Part shown: one piece after another, positions 11,485 through 23,025 of the stretch
Layout of the letters: the number at the start of each line of letters is the position of its first letter
Position numbering within the stretch: position 1 is the stretch's first letter
Assembly (NCBI GenBank): GCA_021432635.1
Contig: MU270064.1
Coordinates: forward strand, 70,537 to 134,536
Length of the DNA stretch: 64,000 nucleotides
Source of the DNA: Thozetella sp. PMI_491
Taxonomy: Eukaryota; Ascomycota; Sordariomycetes; Chaetosphaeriales; Chaetosphaeriaceae
Direction: 5' to 3'
The notes under the pieces: generated by a model
Seen by the model: only the letters and a program-made list of their open reading frames with translations
Database searches by the model: none
What the model was told of the DNA's origin: nothing
Made by a program: the position numbers and the translations under genes

Positions 11485-13003
11485 TCATAGGTCTAGTCCG
11501 AGGGTTCCAGGGCAGGTTTCGGTTCTGCGTCCTCATCTAGTAGAATTGCAGCTTAATCTAGTTTTAGACATTTCACTCAATGCACTCCCATTTTTATCGA
11601 GCGAGACACGTTGCCTGCCTTTGAACCATACATTTTCTTGGTGACAGACAAATAAGTGACCCGGGTAATGAGGTTTATGGCTTAGGGTGCTGTAATCATG
11701 ATATCTTTATATCACCTATAAGTAAAGTCTCTGCAGCGTTATTGCGAGATGTATCTCATTTCAGGGACGGACATTTCGTGCCTCTTTCGGTAGAGCTAGG
11801 CTGGAAGTCGATAGCTACCAAAGGTACGTACCAGTAAGCCAAAGACAATGGATTAAATTGAATAGATTAATGAGACAAGGTACATTTCGTACGCAGTTTA
11901 GTATTACTGGGAGCCTTCTATTAAGATGTGACTTGTGCCAACTGATTGAGGATATGAGATCAGGAAGACTAAATACAGCTGAGCTAGGGAACACCTCCTC
12001 GCCTTTCAGTAAAGGAAATTTCATCATCCCCAGCATTTTATCACTAGCTAAGCATGGATAAATTCACATTATTGCTTTAACTGTAATATAATCGGATATA
12101 ATATATCATCCATATCATCCATTTTTAATAATGGAAATCCGGTCTACTTGCGGTAGTTCTCCATCGCTCGAATATTCATCTTGAAGATACCTCTTTCTCG
12201 GTCTATTTAGTCAACAGCATCTAATTATTAAATATTTAATGCTTCACACGCGGGCATATAATCTGTTTCTCTGCCCATGCTGTTAGACCAGGGTGCCAAA
12301 TTCTGAAGAATCCCGTTCAGACTTCACAGTGCTGTTGGGGGCGCCCATTGATCTATGCAGAGTACTGTAAGGCTATGCAATTTACTTAGTGATCTTACTA
12401 GATACACAGTAGAAGATCTCATTAATATAATCTGGTTAGTTTTTGAATGGCTCATGACCACAAAATGAAGCCCAGTGGCCTTTCGCATCTTGCCTAGCAT
12501 CCCACATTTTCCCCTATAACCATAATGCCACCCAGCTCTCTAATACTTCCGAATGGTTTCAAGAAGTGCTACACTCTCCCAATCCGTGGGTCCAATTGGC
12601 TATTGGCAAGTTGCCGGTATATGGGCTTACGCTTTGAGCTGGTGAACCTTTGGTGTAAAGCGCCACGAAATATGAAAATAAATCCGGTCAAGGAGCGCTA
12701 GTGACCATTGCACACGGCCTCTGGCAAATGAGGTTCTTCGGGCAATTGGCTTGGTCTCGTATCTGCGATTTGGTGGCTTAAAATATTGGAACGAGGTTGC
12801 ATAGAATGTGGGGGGTGGCTTGCCAGTCTCATGCACATGACCGCGTGGAACAAAGTCAGTCTAGAATTGGTGAGGAATGCGCGGGTTGTACAGTCTCCAA
12901 AGTTATATAATAAGAGGCGGTACCGCATGCATTGTGGCGAACCACCCTCAACCCCTCGCCATCGTACGACTAAGCTCGTCATTGAGAATTGCTATCTATA
13001 ATC
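11485..13003. other. AT-rich intergenic stretch
   Basis: About 1.5 kb, visibly AT-richer than its surroundings (for example 12060-12250, with ATATAATATATCATCC-like runs). No open frame shows a domain. It may be decayed sequence; I see no transposon ends or target-site duplication. Confidence 0.4.
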
Positions 13004-13734
13004 ATGCTCGCCTCCAACTACTTTCTGGGCATCGTCCCTTTTTTCGCTTTGCTCTCTCAGAGTTGCGACGTCGGTAAGATATGTGCATGGAGTTACGGCT
13101 CAGTGTTCACCATTTCGGAGGCACGCCCGAATCAGACGTTCGAGGGGAGCTTGTTCGACGTATCGCAAATGTTCCATGGTTCTAATGGTAAAACCCCTAA
13201 GCACCTGTACTTTCTTTAGATTGACAACACCTACTCCCCATTTTATTCATTAAGAAGATTAAGGAGAAGTTCGAGACAAAAAATCTTACCAGAGCAGGAT
13301 CTCCAAGGAACCGTGTCTACACCGTCATAAGCCTTTTATTCAGTGGATTAGGTAGTGACGGCTGCTCTCTCGTCTTCAATATTCCGTGCAACAACACCAC
13401 GCCCATTCATACCAAGGGTCCCGTCAAAGTTGCCGCGAAAGCACTGCGTCAGATGCCTACCACGAACCCTACATGGAACAATGTGGTCAAGGCAAACCCG
13501 CCAATAATCCTCCCCGAAGTTTTAGGAACATTCTCAGATGTGTGCCTGGGAGTTCGTGAGTTCATAACGCGGGATGCCTGTTCATATATAGGGAGCGACG
13601 CAGGAGGGTTATCCACCCTTGCTTTTATTTTTGAGATGGATCACTCCGTTCACCAATCAGCGGAGGTCAAGTTTAATCAAGCCGTAATGAATGCGGACAT
13701 TGTAACAGGAGTCTATGTCAATTTCACCTGCTGA
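13004..13734 (+). CDS. Uncertain small secreted protein
   Basis: The ATG at 13004 opens a leader (MLASNYFLGIVPFFALLSQSC). If exon 1 ends at 13159 (donor GTATCG) and exon 2 starts at 13255, the frame closes and gives 211 residues without internal stops. The product contains several Cys (KICAW, DGCSLVF, IPCNN, SDVCLG, ACSYIG, VNFTC) and possible N-glycosylation sites, compatible with a secreted protein. The 95-nt intron and its acceptor (TTCATTAAG) are weak. I recognise no family. It lies between two pseudogenes and could itself be a fragment. Confidence 0.35.
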
Positions 13735-13798
13735 TCCGGTGTCTCCTTGCCATACAGTTAGCTAAGCAGTGCTGCCCTAGCAGCACGACAAAGTTTGA

Positions 13799-15387
13799 AT
13801 GGGATCTTTTAGTGGCATCGAGTTGGAGAGGGATGGCGAATTAACATTGGATACTACGAATATATATATAACAACGTTAAATGGGGCGGACACTTCGGGT
13901 TTGCAGAGCAGCAGTATAGCCTGTGCATCTAGTTGCGTGGGCATCCGGCATCGCTGGCATGTCGTTGGCATGTTGTCGACTACAGCATTAACTCTACGTA
14001 AGGTCAAATATGCCATTACGACAATCAACTTGAATGTAGCCTACTTAGAAGTTGGTCTATCTAGTGGCACCCCGGTGATCTCTATTATTGCCCTTACATG
14101 GTCGCCCAGTTCACTGAAGCCATGATGTAAGGTACCGAGTGTCCGACTCCTTACGCCTTTCTCGCATGGGTCCCATCCCGCAACGTTGGCGTCAACGCGT
14201 CACTGCCATTTGACTACTCTGAGCTTAACGGCACCGCTATGTACACACTGCGAGGAGACAGAATCGGCCCCCAGAACCCCTCCAATGGGCCCCTCGCATT
14301 CTTCGTCTGGAGCACAAGCGTATCCCTAGCCTCAACCACGAGAATTTCTGCGGCCCTTCTGATAAGAACGCAACGGCCACTTCCGCGGCCCTCGCCAACA
14401 CAACCATAGTGGGCTGTACCGCCCGCAATGCGTCGTACGCGGTCGACTTTCGCTACATAGAAGGCGTGAAGTTTGTCGACATGGCCGTCGCAGTCAATCA
14501 GGAAAACGTTTTCTATGTCGGTAGCTCGCCGCTGGATAGCAGCCCCTGGTTTGCTAAGAGACCTGACGGACAGGAATACCAAGACGAGGACGGCTCAGTG
14601 GTATATGACACCTCAGCGGTCGCGGCCCTGGCGTACTAGGCCATTGTCGACTCCTTTGGAGCCATGATCGTCGGCATTGCCGCACAGGTCCCCCAGGCAC
14701 AGGGTACGAGGGGTACTCAATATCCGTAAACACAAGTGTTGGCTCCACAACCCTGATTGACACGAAAGGAGCTGGCCTTTATGAACGGACTCGACATCCG
14801 GAACGTCCAGGCGATCACGGAGTTGCCTAAGTCCTGGAACGGATACTCGGTGCTACCCCCCAAGAACTACACCCTAAGTCTGGCTGACGCGCTACAAGAA
14901 ATGTTTCAGAATTGTACCATCTCTTTGATGAGCTCGACCATGCTCCAGTAAGTATTTTTCCTTTCGCTTCATTTCCTTCTTAAACCTCTGGTGCATCTCT
15001 GCCTCATTCCTATTCTTAGCCCTTGTATATTGTTAACAATGTCATCGACGCAGACCCAACTACTCCTCCATTTATGCGCCACTAAATACTAACGTAACTG
15101 TCGCCACGTCTGCCACCGTGTACATATACTCAGCTAGTTTGCTATGGCTCGTATATGGGCTAGCTATTGGAGCCTCGCTCATCAGCGACACAATCGGGCT
15201 TAGCGCGGTAGTTGCAAATCGAGTGTCATATAACGATAACTTCTCTACCCTTTTAAGGCTGGCTAGCAGTGCCAAGCTGTCAGTTCCGCAGGGAAACACT
15301 GATACAAATCGACATAGGCTTACAGAGAAGCATAAAGAGAAGATGCTAGTAACATTTCCTTCTCCCTCAATCTCTAGCAAGCTCTAG
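13799..15387 (+). pseudogene. Disrupted multipass membrane protein gene (C-terminal portion)
   Basis: Protein-like blocks run in order but in changing frames. These are an extracellular-type region (LEVGLSSGTPVI, then YAFLAWVPSRNVGVNASLPFDY), a Cys/Asn-rich part (TTIVGCTARNASYAVDFRYI), an AYxAIVDSFGAMIVG helix, LPKSWNGYSVLPP, MFQNCTISLMSS and finally a membrane helix (LLWLVYGLAIGASLISDTIGL) with SYNDNFSTLLRL. This order resembles the C-terminal half of a large family of uncharacterised ascomycete membrane proteins. Lesions are TAA at 14128-14130 after TEAMM, TAG at 14637-14639 within AYxAIV (Gln expected), and frame changes near 14310, 14700 and 14760. One ordinary intron (GTAAGT at about 14949) still separates MLQ from PNYSS. 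The N-terminal membrane segments expected for the family are not found upstream. Confidence 0.75.
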
Positions 15388-15851
15388 CCCCACCCCACAT
15401 GCCTGTCAAACTATTGGACTATCCCCCCCCTCCTCGCGTAGCTATAGGGGTCCCATATATTGACCGGACTGATCGATTTTGTTATTTTTACCAGTCCAAT
15501 AACGACGATTAAGGAAAGCGCTGTCCGACGCCTACTCGCCTTTCTAAGATTGCACACCGAGCCTGGAGACGGAGACCATCGACACGAGGTACGCAAACCT
15601 GTGTATGCTGAGTTTCTTCATGGCCTTTCTGGAGGAAGGTGACAAGCTCCGACTCTTCGGCTCCTCGCCACCGTCAACTGCACCCGGTTCCAGTAGCTTA
15701 CTGAGCTTTATCCAAGTTGATCTTAGACGCTAAGCCAGTATCCGTGAGGTCCCTGATGTAGCGGTTTCTTAATTGCCAAGGTGTCTAAAGTAATAACGCT
15801 TCCAAATACACGCAGGTAACTAGTCCCAAGAATCTACCTATCGATAACATA
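15388..15851. other. Short intergenic stretch
   Basis: 464 bp between the pseudogene and the 3' end of the membrane protein gene. No feature is recognised; it may include the decayed tail of the pseudogene. Confidence 0.35.
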
Positions 15852-17277
15852 TTACTTTAGCAGATTGTCGTATTTCCACTTTCTAAATAACTGTCGTCCC
15901 CCTTCCTTTACCTGCCGACGAGTTTGTATGAATAAGAAGCATATACCCCGCAATATAATAGGAAATATTGCTAGGAAGACAAGAGCAACGAGGATTTTAT
16001 AACGCGGCATATTAGTGTTCCAGGCCTGTCCACTTATATATGCGTCTATGAACCAACCAGCGAGATAACAAAACTGAATCAAAATCTGGGCAGTGTGGGC
16101 CATCGTCACGGAACCAATTCCGCAACACACCCAACGGGTCATGCTAACTTTCATCGCCGAAGCAGATATAGTAGCAATGAAAAACAACGCTGGGAGGTAA
16201 AAATAGGAAAAATGAACGAGTCGGATTCTATTTGATATGCTTTGGTAATCAAAATACAACATGGTTTTAGAAGGGAGAAGGCTTCTGTTAAAATCAAACT
16301 AAGAGTCCCACTTACACCGTGGAATTAGGTATCAGTGTTTTCGTTAATGAGAGCTCAGCGTCGACGATATGGGTGGCCAGTATACCTGGAAATACTGTGA
16401 AGTAGCTCGCCAAGACTAGATCGAATGTCTTCCTTTCGTAGACTAAATACCAGAACCAGAGTGTTGGATGGAGCTCAGCTCTAGGCAAATGTAAATCGGC
16501 TAGGGTTTCTTCAAAATCATTATCCGCCAGATCAGCTACGGAGAGCCTACTGAGAGATATAACAGGGCGAGGCTGATCACCAGAGATTTCTTCTCCGATA
16601 GACTATTGTCATGATAAATGAGTTGAGAGACAAATAACGCAAACGCTTTGAATACTTTTAATATAACTCACATTCATCTGCTGTTGATATGCAAGGGCAA
16701 GCTGTCCGGTGTTCCTGTCCAGGAACGCCGTACCGTCTATCCGCTGCTCCGCCTTCATGAGGCTACACCATGGTTGAAAGTTCTCCAGCGAGTTATGGCG
16801 TCGCCAGGATAGAAACCCAAGTATCAGCACCAAGGACGAAAGTAAAGATATCAATCCTATTCCGATAATTGTTGTTTTGGTCCAGGCGCTCATGGCCGTA
16901 AAAAAGCCGGCCAGGATGCCAATGTTCAAGCAGATAAGAAAAACACTAGCGAGTCTCCAGCGCGGAACCTCGTTAGCGGGCTTCGCGATTTTCTCTATGC
17001 ATGTTGGACCATAACTGTATTTGGAGTACCATCTAGACCAGCGCAGCTCGGCGATGAGTGGGGCTACACATACGAAACCCATCGCGATTTGAAGGACAAT
17101 GTCGAGGGCAAAGATGACGAACTGCCCGGCATGGAAATTGGCGGGATTCGATACTATTGCACTACTAGGAACGCCCAGGGACGTCCCAATAGTGCCTAGC
17201 TCCGCAAGTATAGCCAGCATAGCCCAGCCATTGCTGGTGATAGGGTGTAGCCCCTTCATCGTAAAAGCTGCCGCCAT
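15852..17277 (-). CDS. Uncharacterised multipass membrane protein
   Basis: Exons 17277-16672 and 16602-16316, then a third exon starting at 16239 (76-nt intron) or 16284 (31-nt intron, unlikely), ending at 15852. Both close the frame; the first gives 426 residues. Hydrophobic helices occur at GWAMLAILAELGTIGTSL, GQFVIFALDIVLQIAMGFVC, LASVFLICLNIGILAGFF, TIIGIGLISLLSSLVLILGF, then FDLVLASYFTVFPGILA, FYLPALFFIATISASA, AQILIQFCYLAGWFI and YKILVALVFLAIFPIIL, so about eight segments. The C-terminus is basic. I recognise no named transporter or receptor family. It is divergent from the HET-domain gene. Confidence 0.7.
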
Positions 17278-18135
17278 GTCCGGTAGATGCCGGGCTCATG
17301 TAGACTCGGAGAATTAACACTGCATGCGACGAAATTATCGGAAGTTGCTGAAGTGCCCAAACGAAATATGAGTAAAAGAAGCCGACAGCTTCGCCAAACG
17401 CTGCAGTAGGGAGCCGCCAAGTATTAACTGAAATGGCATAACTAGAGTATAAGACATTGAGTCGCTACCAACGCTACAGGTGGTGGGGCACCTACGCAAT
17501 TGTACCCGTAAGTGGCAAGTCTCATTGCGCCAATGGCCAAAAAAAAATTTCAATATCCGCACGTCGAGCTGACATGCATGCCAAGCCTTGTAAATATAGA
17601 GCAATTCCATACACTATTGGTCTATTTTTGTGACTGTCGACCAGAATATCTGATAGGGCGCCAGAACGGCGGCAGAACGGCGCAATCCAACTTCTGGGCA
17701 CACCATTTAGGATACCTTTCCGGGGGTCAAAGTTCATCCAGGTTGAGTGATATAACCCCAAAATAGGGCAATGCTGTCGTCAGCACATGGATTAAGCTCA
17801 ATGGTACAAAGGTTCTCGATGTTTGAATATCTTCGCCTAATGTTAAATATATAATCCTTCTTGAGAAATATCCCAGCTGCAGGCAAAGATTCGTAGGAGA
17901 CCGCCATGTAAACTCTTATAAATTAGCGAGTCAACCGCTTCAAGATCCACCGCCCACAAAGGGCAGACTATAGTCAACATCATCAGTTCGTTTCCCAATT
18001 CCTAGTACATATCTTTCTAGCTCCGGTCAAAATATATGGCATGCCTGGCAAAGCCTGTTTCTTTCGTTGACTCCGTCCACTAGAATCAGCTAGCTTTTGA
18101 TATTTCACCGTGAGATATTCAGCCCGGAAAGCAGC
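17278..18135. promoter_or_regulatory. Divergent promoter region, membrane protein and HET gene
   Basis: 858 bp between divergent starts. It is AT-rich, and no clear factor site is visible. Confidence 0.35.
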
Positions 18136-20417
18136 ATGGAACTATGCGAGAACTGTCAAAAATTTGACATTCAGAGCTTCCGAGATTCCGCACACTCATT
18201 CAAGGGATATCGGCTCAACAATGTGAGAGCCGGAAAGCATGCGGGCTGTCAGTTCTGCGCACTGCTGTTACTAGTCTGTGAGGAGACGGGCCAGTTCGAG
18301 CATCAAAAGGATTTGGGCGACATCAATGCAGGCGACAACTTTATAATCACTCTTGAGCTCAGCAGAGTAGGAGATAACGACAAGTTGAGTGGCAGGCCAA
18401 GGAAGAAGCTCGGCACTAGTCTTCGGGCTTTCGGCTTGAAAGTGTATCTGCACAAGCTTCAGGATGATCTAAACAAGTCCTTTACTAGAGCATATACAAA
18501 TCGCCCTGGAGACCAAAGGCATGATCTTGTACTTGCCGCCGATCCTGGTATGGTGCATAAGTGGATCCGCTATGTCGTGGAGTTTTACTGACTTAGTGGA
18601 CCAAAGGTACCGTGGCTCATACCAGTGGTGATGTGGTTACCAACTGTTATCGCGGCGAAATGCTCGAGAAGCAGCAATATATCGACATAATCGCATTTTT
18701 TCTGGACCGATGCCGGCAAAATCACTCCAAGTGCAAGAAGCAGTTCAAAAACGTCCCTCTGCCTACAAGGTGTATCGAAGTACTGGAAGGCGGAAAGTCG
18801 TTCCGCCTCGTCGAGACTGAGGGACAGCAGGGTATATATATCACTCTAAGCCACCGCTGGAAGCCCCAGACCGAGAGCTGCAGGACCGTGAAAGATACGC
18901 ATCATGACAGAATACACGGCCGAGGCTTCGAGACCCTCACGAAGACATTTGTTAAGTTTCTCGCACTTGTCGACAAGCTGGGTGTGCGGTTTGCATGGAT
19001 TGACTTCCTTTGCATCATACAAGATGATGGCGGTGCCGACTGGGACAAAGAGTCAGTAAAGATGGCAGCCTACTACCAAAACTCCCAACTCACCATCGCC
19101 GCGATTGCAGCCGCGTCAAGCACCGAGGACGCGCTGTTCCCCACCCAGTTATCCAGACCGGCGCCTAGATTGGCACGACTGCTGTATCGTGCAGCTGACG
19201 GGACGCGCCAGGGCTTCTTCTATGCGTGTAAAAGTGGCCAGAGAACTGCGAACGCGTTTGAGGAATGGGTCACTAGCAGCGATTTGATGCTTAGGGGCTG
19301 GGTATACCAGGAATACGCTCTCAGCCGCCGCATCACCAGCATCTCCCAAGCGGGCATTTTCTACGAATGCCAGGAAACCGCTCCTATGGATGACCTAGGA
19401 GGAATGTGCTCCAGGAAGAGTTACTTCGACCCAGATGAGTGGGATCTACGACGAGACAGTTGGTATGAAGTCGTTACATTTTATGCCAACTTGGAGTTGA
19501 CAAGGTTCTCCGATCGCATCGCCGCACTCTCCGGTCTTGCAGTTGTGTTTAGCAAGCTTATTGCGAAGACCGCGGGAGCTTGTTTGAGTACAAATAGACG
19601 GGCTGTTTGTACTAACTGTCCCGGCACTGATTACGTCGCCGGCTCGTGGCTCCGGGACATAGGCCAAGGACTTCTCTGGGCCGCGCTCACGTCCCCGCCT
19701 GCAGTATGGCATAGTGCTCCTGACTTTCCAACATGGTCTTGGGCATCGCTCCCGGCACAGGTCAGCTGGAGAGCCAAATCCCTCAGATATGGGCACACTT
19801 TTGACAAAAGAGTTTGGGCAGATGGGATTTGGGATGAACCACCGTTAGAGTTCACTGTTCTAGCCCTTGAAACGGCAGATGGAGATCGTGTGCCAGCACA
19901 TGACGGGCGAGGTGTCCCTCATCTGCATATCGGAGCAGAAGAAAATCCATTTCATGTCAGCAAAAAGACTACATGGGCGTCTCTTGTGCTAAGAGGTCGC
20001 CTCCAGCTCGTCCTTTTGACGGGTAACTTCGACACAGCAAAGCAAGAGAAGCTGGCGGCACTCTGTAGCAAGATGGATGAGGGCCCGGGACAGATTGAAC
20101 AGTGGGGACAGGTCAACCGACGCAAAGTTAGCTCTCTTCTATTACCAGAGAACATCGCGGGATGGGGTTCGTTCGAGCATGGTGACTTCCAAGGAAACTC
20201 CAACTCGGGAGAGGTGTACGCATTTCTTATCCATCAGACCCTTGAGACCAGAGGGCTTTTGCACTTGATCGCAGGATACTTGTATCTCTATCATGTCTTA
20301 TTTGTCAGAGACGTCGAAGACGGCGTTTTTGAGAGAGTGGGAGTTGGTATACTATGGGGACCGGAGATGAAAAGAGGGTTTCTCAACACTCCGGAGATTG
20401 AATTCAGGCTTGTCTAG
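18136..20417 (+). CDS. HET-domain protein (heterokaryon incompatibility type)
   Basis: The ATG at 18136 begins MELCENCQKFDIQSFRDS, the Cys-rich opening typical of ascomycete HET proteins (GCQFCALLLLVCEE). One intron ends at 18596, marked by TACTGAC and CTTAG. Two donors keep frame: 18529 (68 nt) and 18553 (44 nt); the first gives about 737 residues. The HET domain follows: YITLSHRWKPQTESCRTV, then FAWIDFLCIIQDDGGADWDKES with MAAYYQNSQLTIAA, then LRGWVYQEYALSRRI and FYECQE. These match the three conserved HET blocks. The C-terminal part (PDFPTWSWAS..., GRLQLVLL) is the usual variable region. HET proteins act in cytoplasmic non-self recognition and cell death; the partner is unknown. There is no NACHT, WD40 or ankyrin part, so it is a HET-only form. 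Confidence 0.88.
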
Positions 20418-20541
20418 GACAGCTAGATGCGACTAAGGGTTACACAAGTACTATGAAGACAAATATGCACATATATAAGAGTGAAGTGGGTCTTTTGAAG
20501 TGTCTAGATAGAAACCATACATACTAGACTCTAAACCTACC

Positions 20542-20939
20542 TCAAAGGTGGGGGCTTACGAGCCTATCTGTACTTCTGGATTCGCGTCCACGATCGTAGT
20601 GCCTGTTTTTTTGCATCAAAACCGCGGCATATTCAAGCCCTGCGGGCTCATTCTCCGAGGTGTACAGTGGCTCTTGTTCCCTCCAGTTGTCGTCTGTTTG
20701 TGGTAGCTCTTATCCCATAGGGACTAATGTTCCATAGACAGTGGACTCGTAAAGTTCCGGCCAAGGGCAGCAACCGCGAAATGGGCAACACCATTTCTCA
20801 AACCCCTTGGGGAAAATGATTGTAGCATTTTCTCACCAACTGCCGCATGGGAAATGTGTGCTAAGCCAGCGCCGTGGTGGCCCACAAGGACGTCGTTCGA
20901 CTGAGCGAGTACATTTAACGTCACTGTTTGTATGCACAT
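20542..20939 (-). pseudogene. GT61-type glycosyltransferase relic (C-terminal fragment)
   Basis: On the minus strand VLAQSNDVLVGHHGAGLAHISHA carries the HGAGL signature of the GT61/EOGT-like (DUF563) glycosyltransferases, followed by LRNGVAHFAVAALGRNF, which matches the (G)xRNxAxxLGxxY element. The frame then hits a stop near 20724, but in another frame NWREQEPLYTSENEPAGLEYAAVLMQKNRH continues with the typical C-terminal helix and ends at 20542. No upstream catalytic part is found between 20940 and about 22000. It is a truncated, frame-broken relic. Confidence 0.65.
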
Positions 20940-23025
20940 GTGGGAGCTTGGTGCGCCATATAGAACAGGATCAAAAGGCTACGCAGCAGGCTTGCTGCCA
21001 ATAGACCCTTCGTCGCGCTGTTGTTTAAACGTACCTTCCCGCAACCTCAAAGTATGCTGAACTTTTCAACCCTCTAGGCATGGCTGAGTCTCCGCCAGGT
21101 CGGTTCATCAGCCTTGGCTCGGAAACTCCGATTTAGGTTTCTCGAAAGGCGGAAGTGGCATGTTGTCAGCTCCCGAAATTCCGGCGTGGAGCCGAGCGGC
21201 GCATAACGTCAGGTGTGGCTGGAGGCAGTTAGTTTCGGGCACATTGTCTCGCGAAAGGAAATTGGTTGTCTGCCTAACGCGGCATCTACCACAGAGCAGC
21301 TTCCTGGAACAGTTCCGTGCTTTGGATGCCGCCCGAGTGACTAGCGCCGCAGAGCGCTTCGTGTCAAGAGGTTTGGGAGCGAGGTAGTCAGCCCAGCTCG
21401 GTACCAGACGATCACATATCCCTCTTTACCAGGGGGTCTCCCTGAGGGTCATGTCGCACACATATTTTGCTTATACGAAGATATCCCTAAATTTTCAGTG
21501 AAAGGTTGGCGGGATGGGATGTGCAACAATGCTCCCGCCTATTCGACGCTTCATTATGACATAGTGCAGGTCGATCTGCGACGAATAGCTTAACGAAATG
21601 CTCTTAAAAGTAAACCAAAACATGAAAACCAAACAATTACCGCATATAAATGACCCAGGCAACTCCAAGGCAGATACTAATTGGCCGCTTATTCTTCTTC
21701 GTCCCAATGGAGCCGTTATGGCTTACGTCGTACTCGCTGTTTTCGGAATGGACTCCGTGGGTAAGGACTCATTCCCAGGTTGCGGGAAGAAACTACGATT
21801 GGACCGACTGGGGCGTGCGGCACATACTGCGTGTATGTGTGTGTACACAGGGAGCTGACTAGAAGCAGCTGAGCATGCGCCGTTCATTACCTTCGTATCC
21901 CCTACGCACGGGCCAGGGTGACTCCTTTGGAAGGACCTTGCCGAAGCACAGCCCACGCATTCAGGGCCGGCGCTCCGAAACCCGGTAAATCGGCGAGCAG
22001 GTCAAACAGCGCCCGTCATCTGAACTTTTCGCGTTTGCAGGGATCATGTCGGGTTCTGTACCCCTGGAATCGGCCATTGGATCGCTAGCTTGATGTAGTG
22101 CTTTTAGGTCTTCCCGCACAATTAATTAGGCCGTTCGATGCAGTGGCGGCTGTCGCTACGACTCGCTTTCTACCCGTTCGAGCCGCTTTAACGTTCACTT
22201 GATTCATCGCTTTTATAGCGTCAAAGCTGTTTCCGTCTTCTTCTAGGTCGCCGGCATCAGTGCATTCGTAATAGTACGGGGTGGCGATGGTGAAGCTCGC
22301 CAATTCGCTAATTGTGGTCTTATACGAGGATACGAAGAAAGAGAACATACAAGGCCGCCCACACACTCCTGCCGCCTTGGGATTGCTCTCGGCGCCACCG
22401 AGGCACGGGGCGCATCTCACTCTAGGTACGATCTCCGCCTCCATCCCCTATTCTCCAACGGTAGGCAGTTAGTCCTCTTCGAACCAATTAGCGGCTCGGT
22501 TAGTCGTGTGGTCCAAGACGCCGCCTCATCCTCTCCTGTCAGGCGAATAGGATCGTTCCGGGACTTGCACCTGGTCAATACTTCAAGGCATTCTAGCATA
22601 GCCCTACACATCTCTACAGGCAACTATAGAGCGGAAGGCGTAGCTGCTAGCGTCGTTGACTATGAAATTAAATCTTGCGTCAGCTTTCAATGCGTACAGA
22701 AGTTGGCAAGGTCGTAACGAAGCCCATGTGATGACAACGGTGAGTGTCAGCTTCGCCCTGTGCCTTCTCAATCGGGATCAAGCCCCAGGCTCGCATTCTA
22801 TCTCGCTGTGTCTGATGAAGTACGAAACCGTAACGACATGCGGGAGGCCGAAGTATAAGAGTTCCGAGTGTCTCTACACTTGTGACTTCTCAGCCCAACT
22901 TTGACATCATCTTCAACAACATTCATTCCTACAGGGTAACGACCTAAGCAAAAACGTCTTCGTTCTTTTCTTGCCCTATTAGCTACCCATTAAGCAAGCG
23001 ACGCTATCTTCGGCCTAAAGCTACA
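20940..23025. other. Long gene-poor stretch upstream of laccase
   Basis: About 2.1 kb with only short open frames and no recognisable domain on either strand. It includes the laccase promoter at its right end. Missing upstream parts of the GT61 relic would be expected here but I cannot identify them. Confidence 0.4.

Noticed and set aside
22085-22444. 119-residue minus-strand frame upstream of laccase
   Set aside because: No family recognised, no leader or splice context; left as unsupported.
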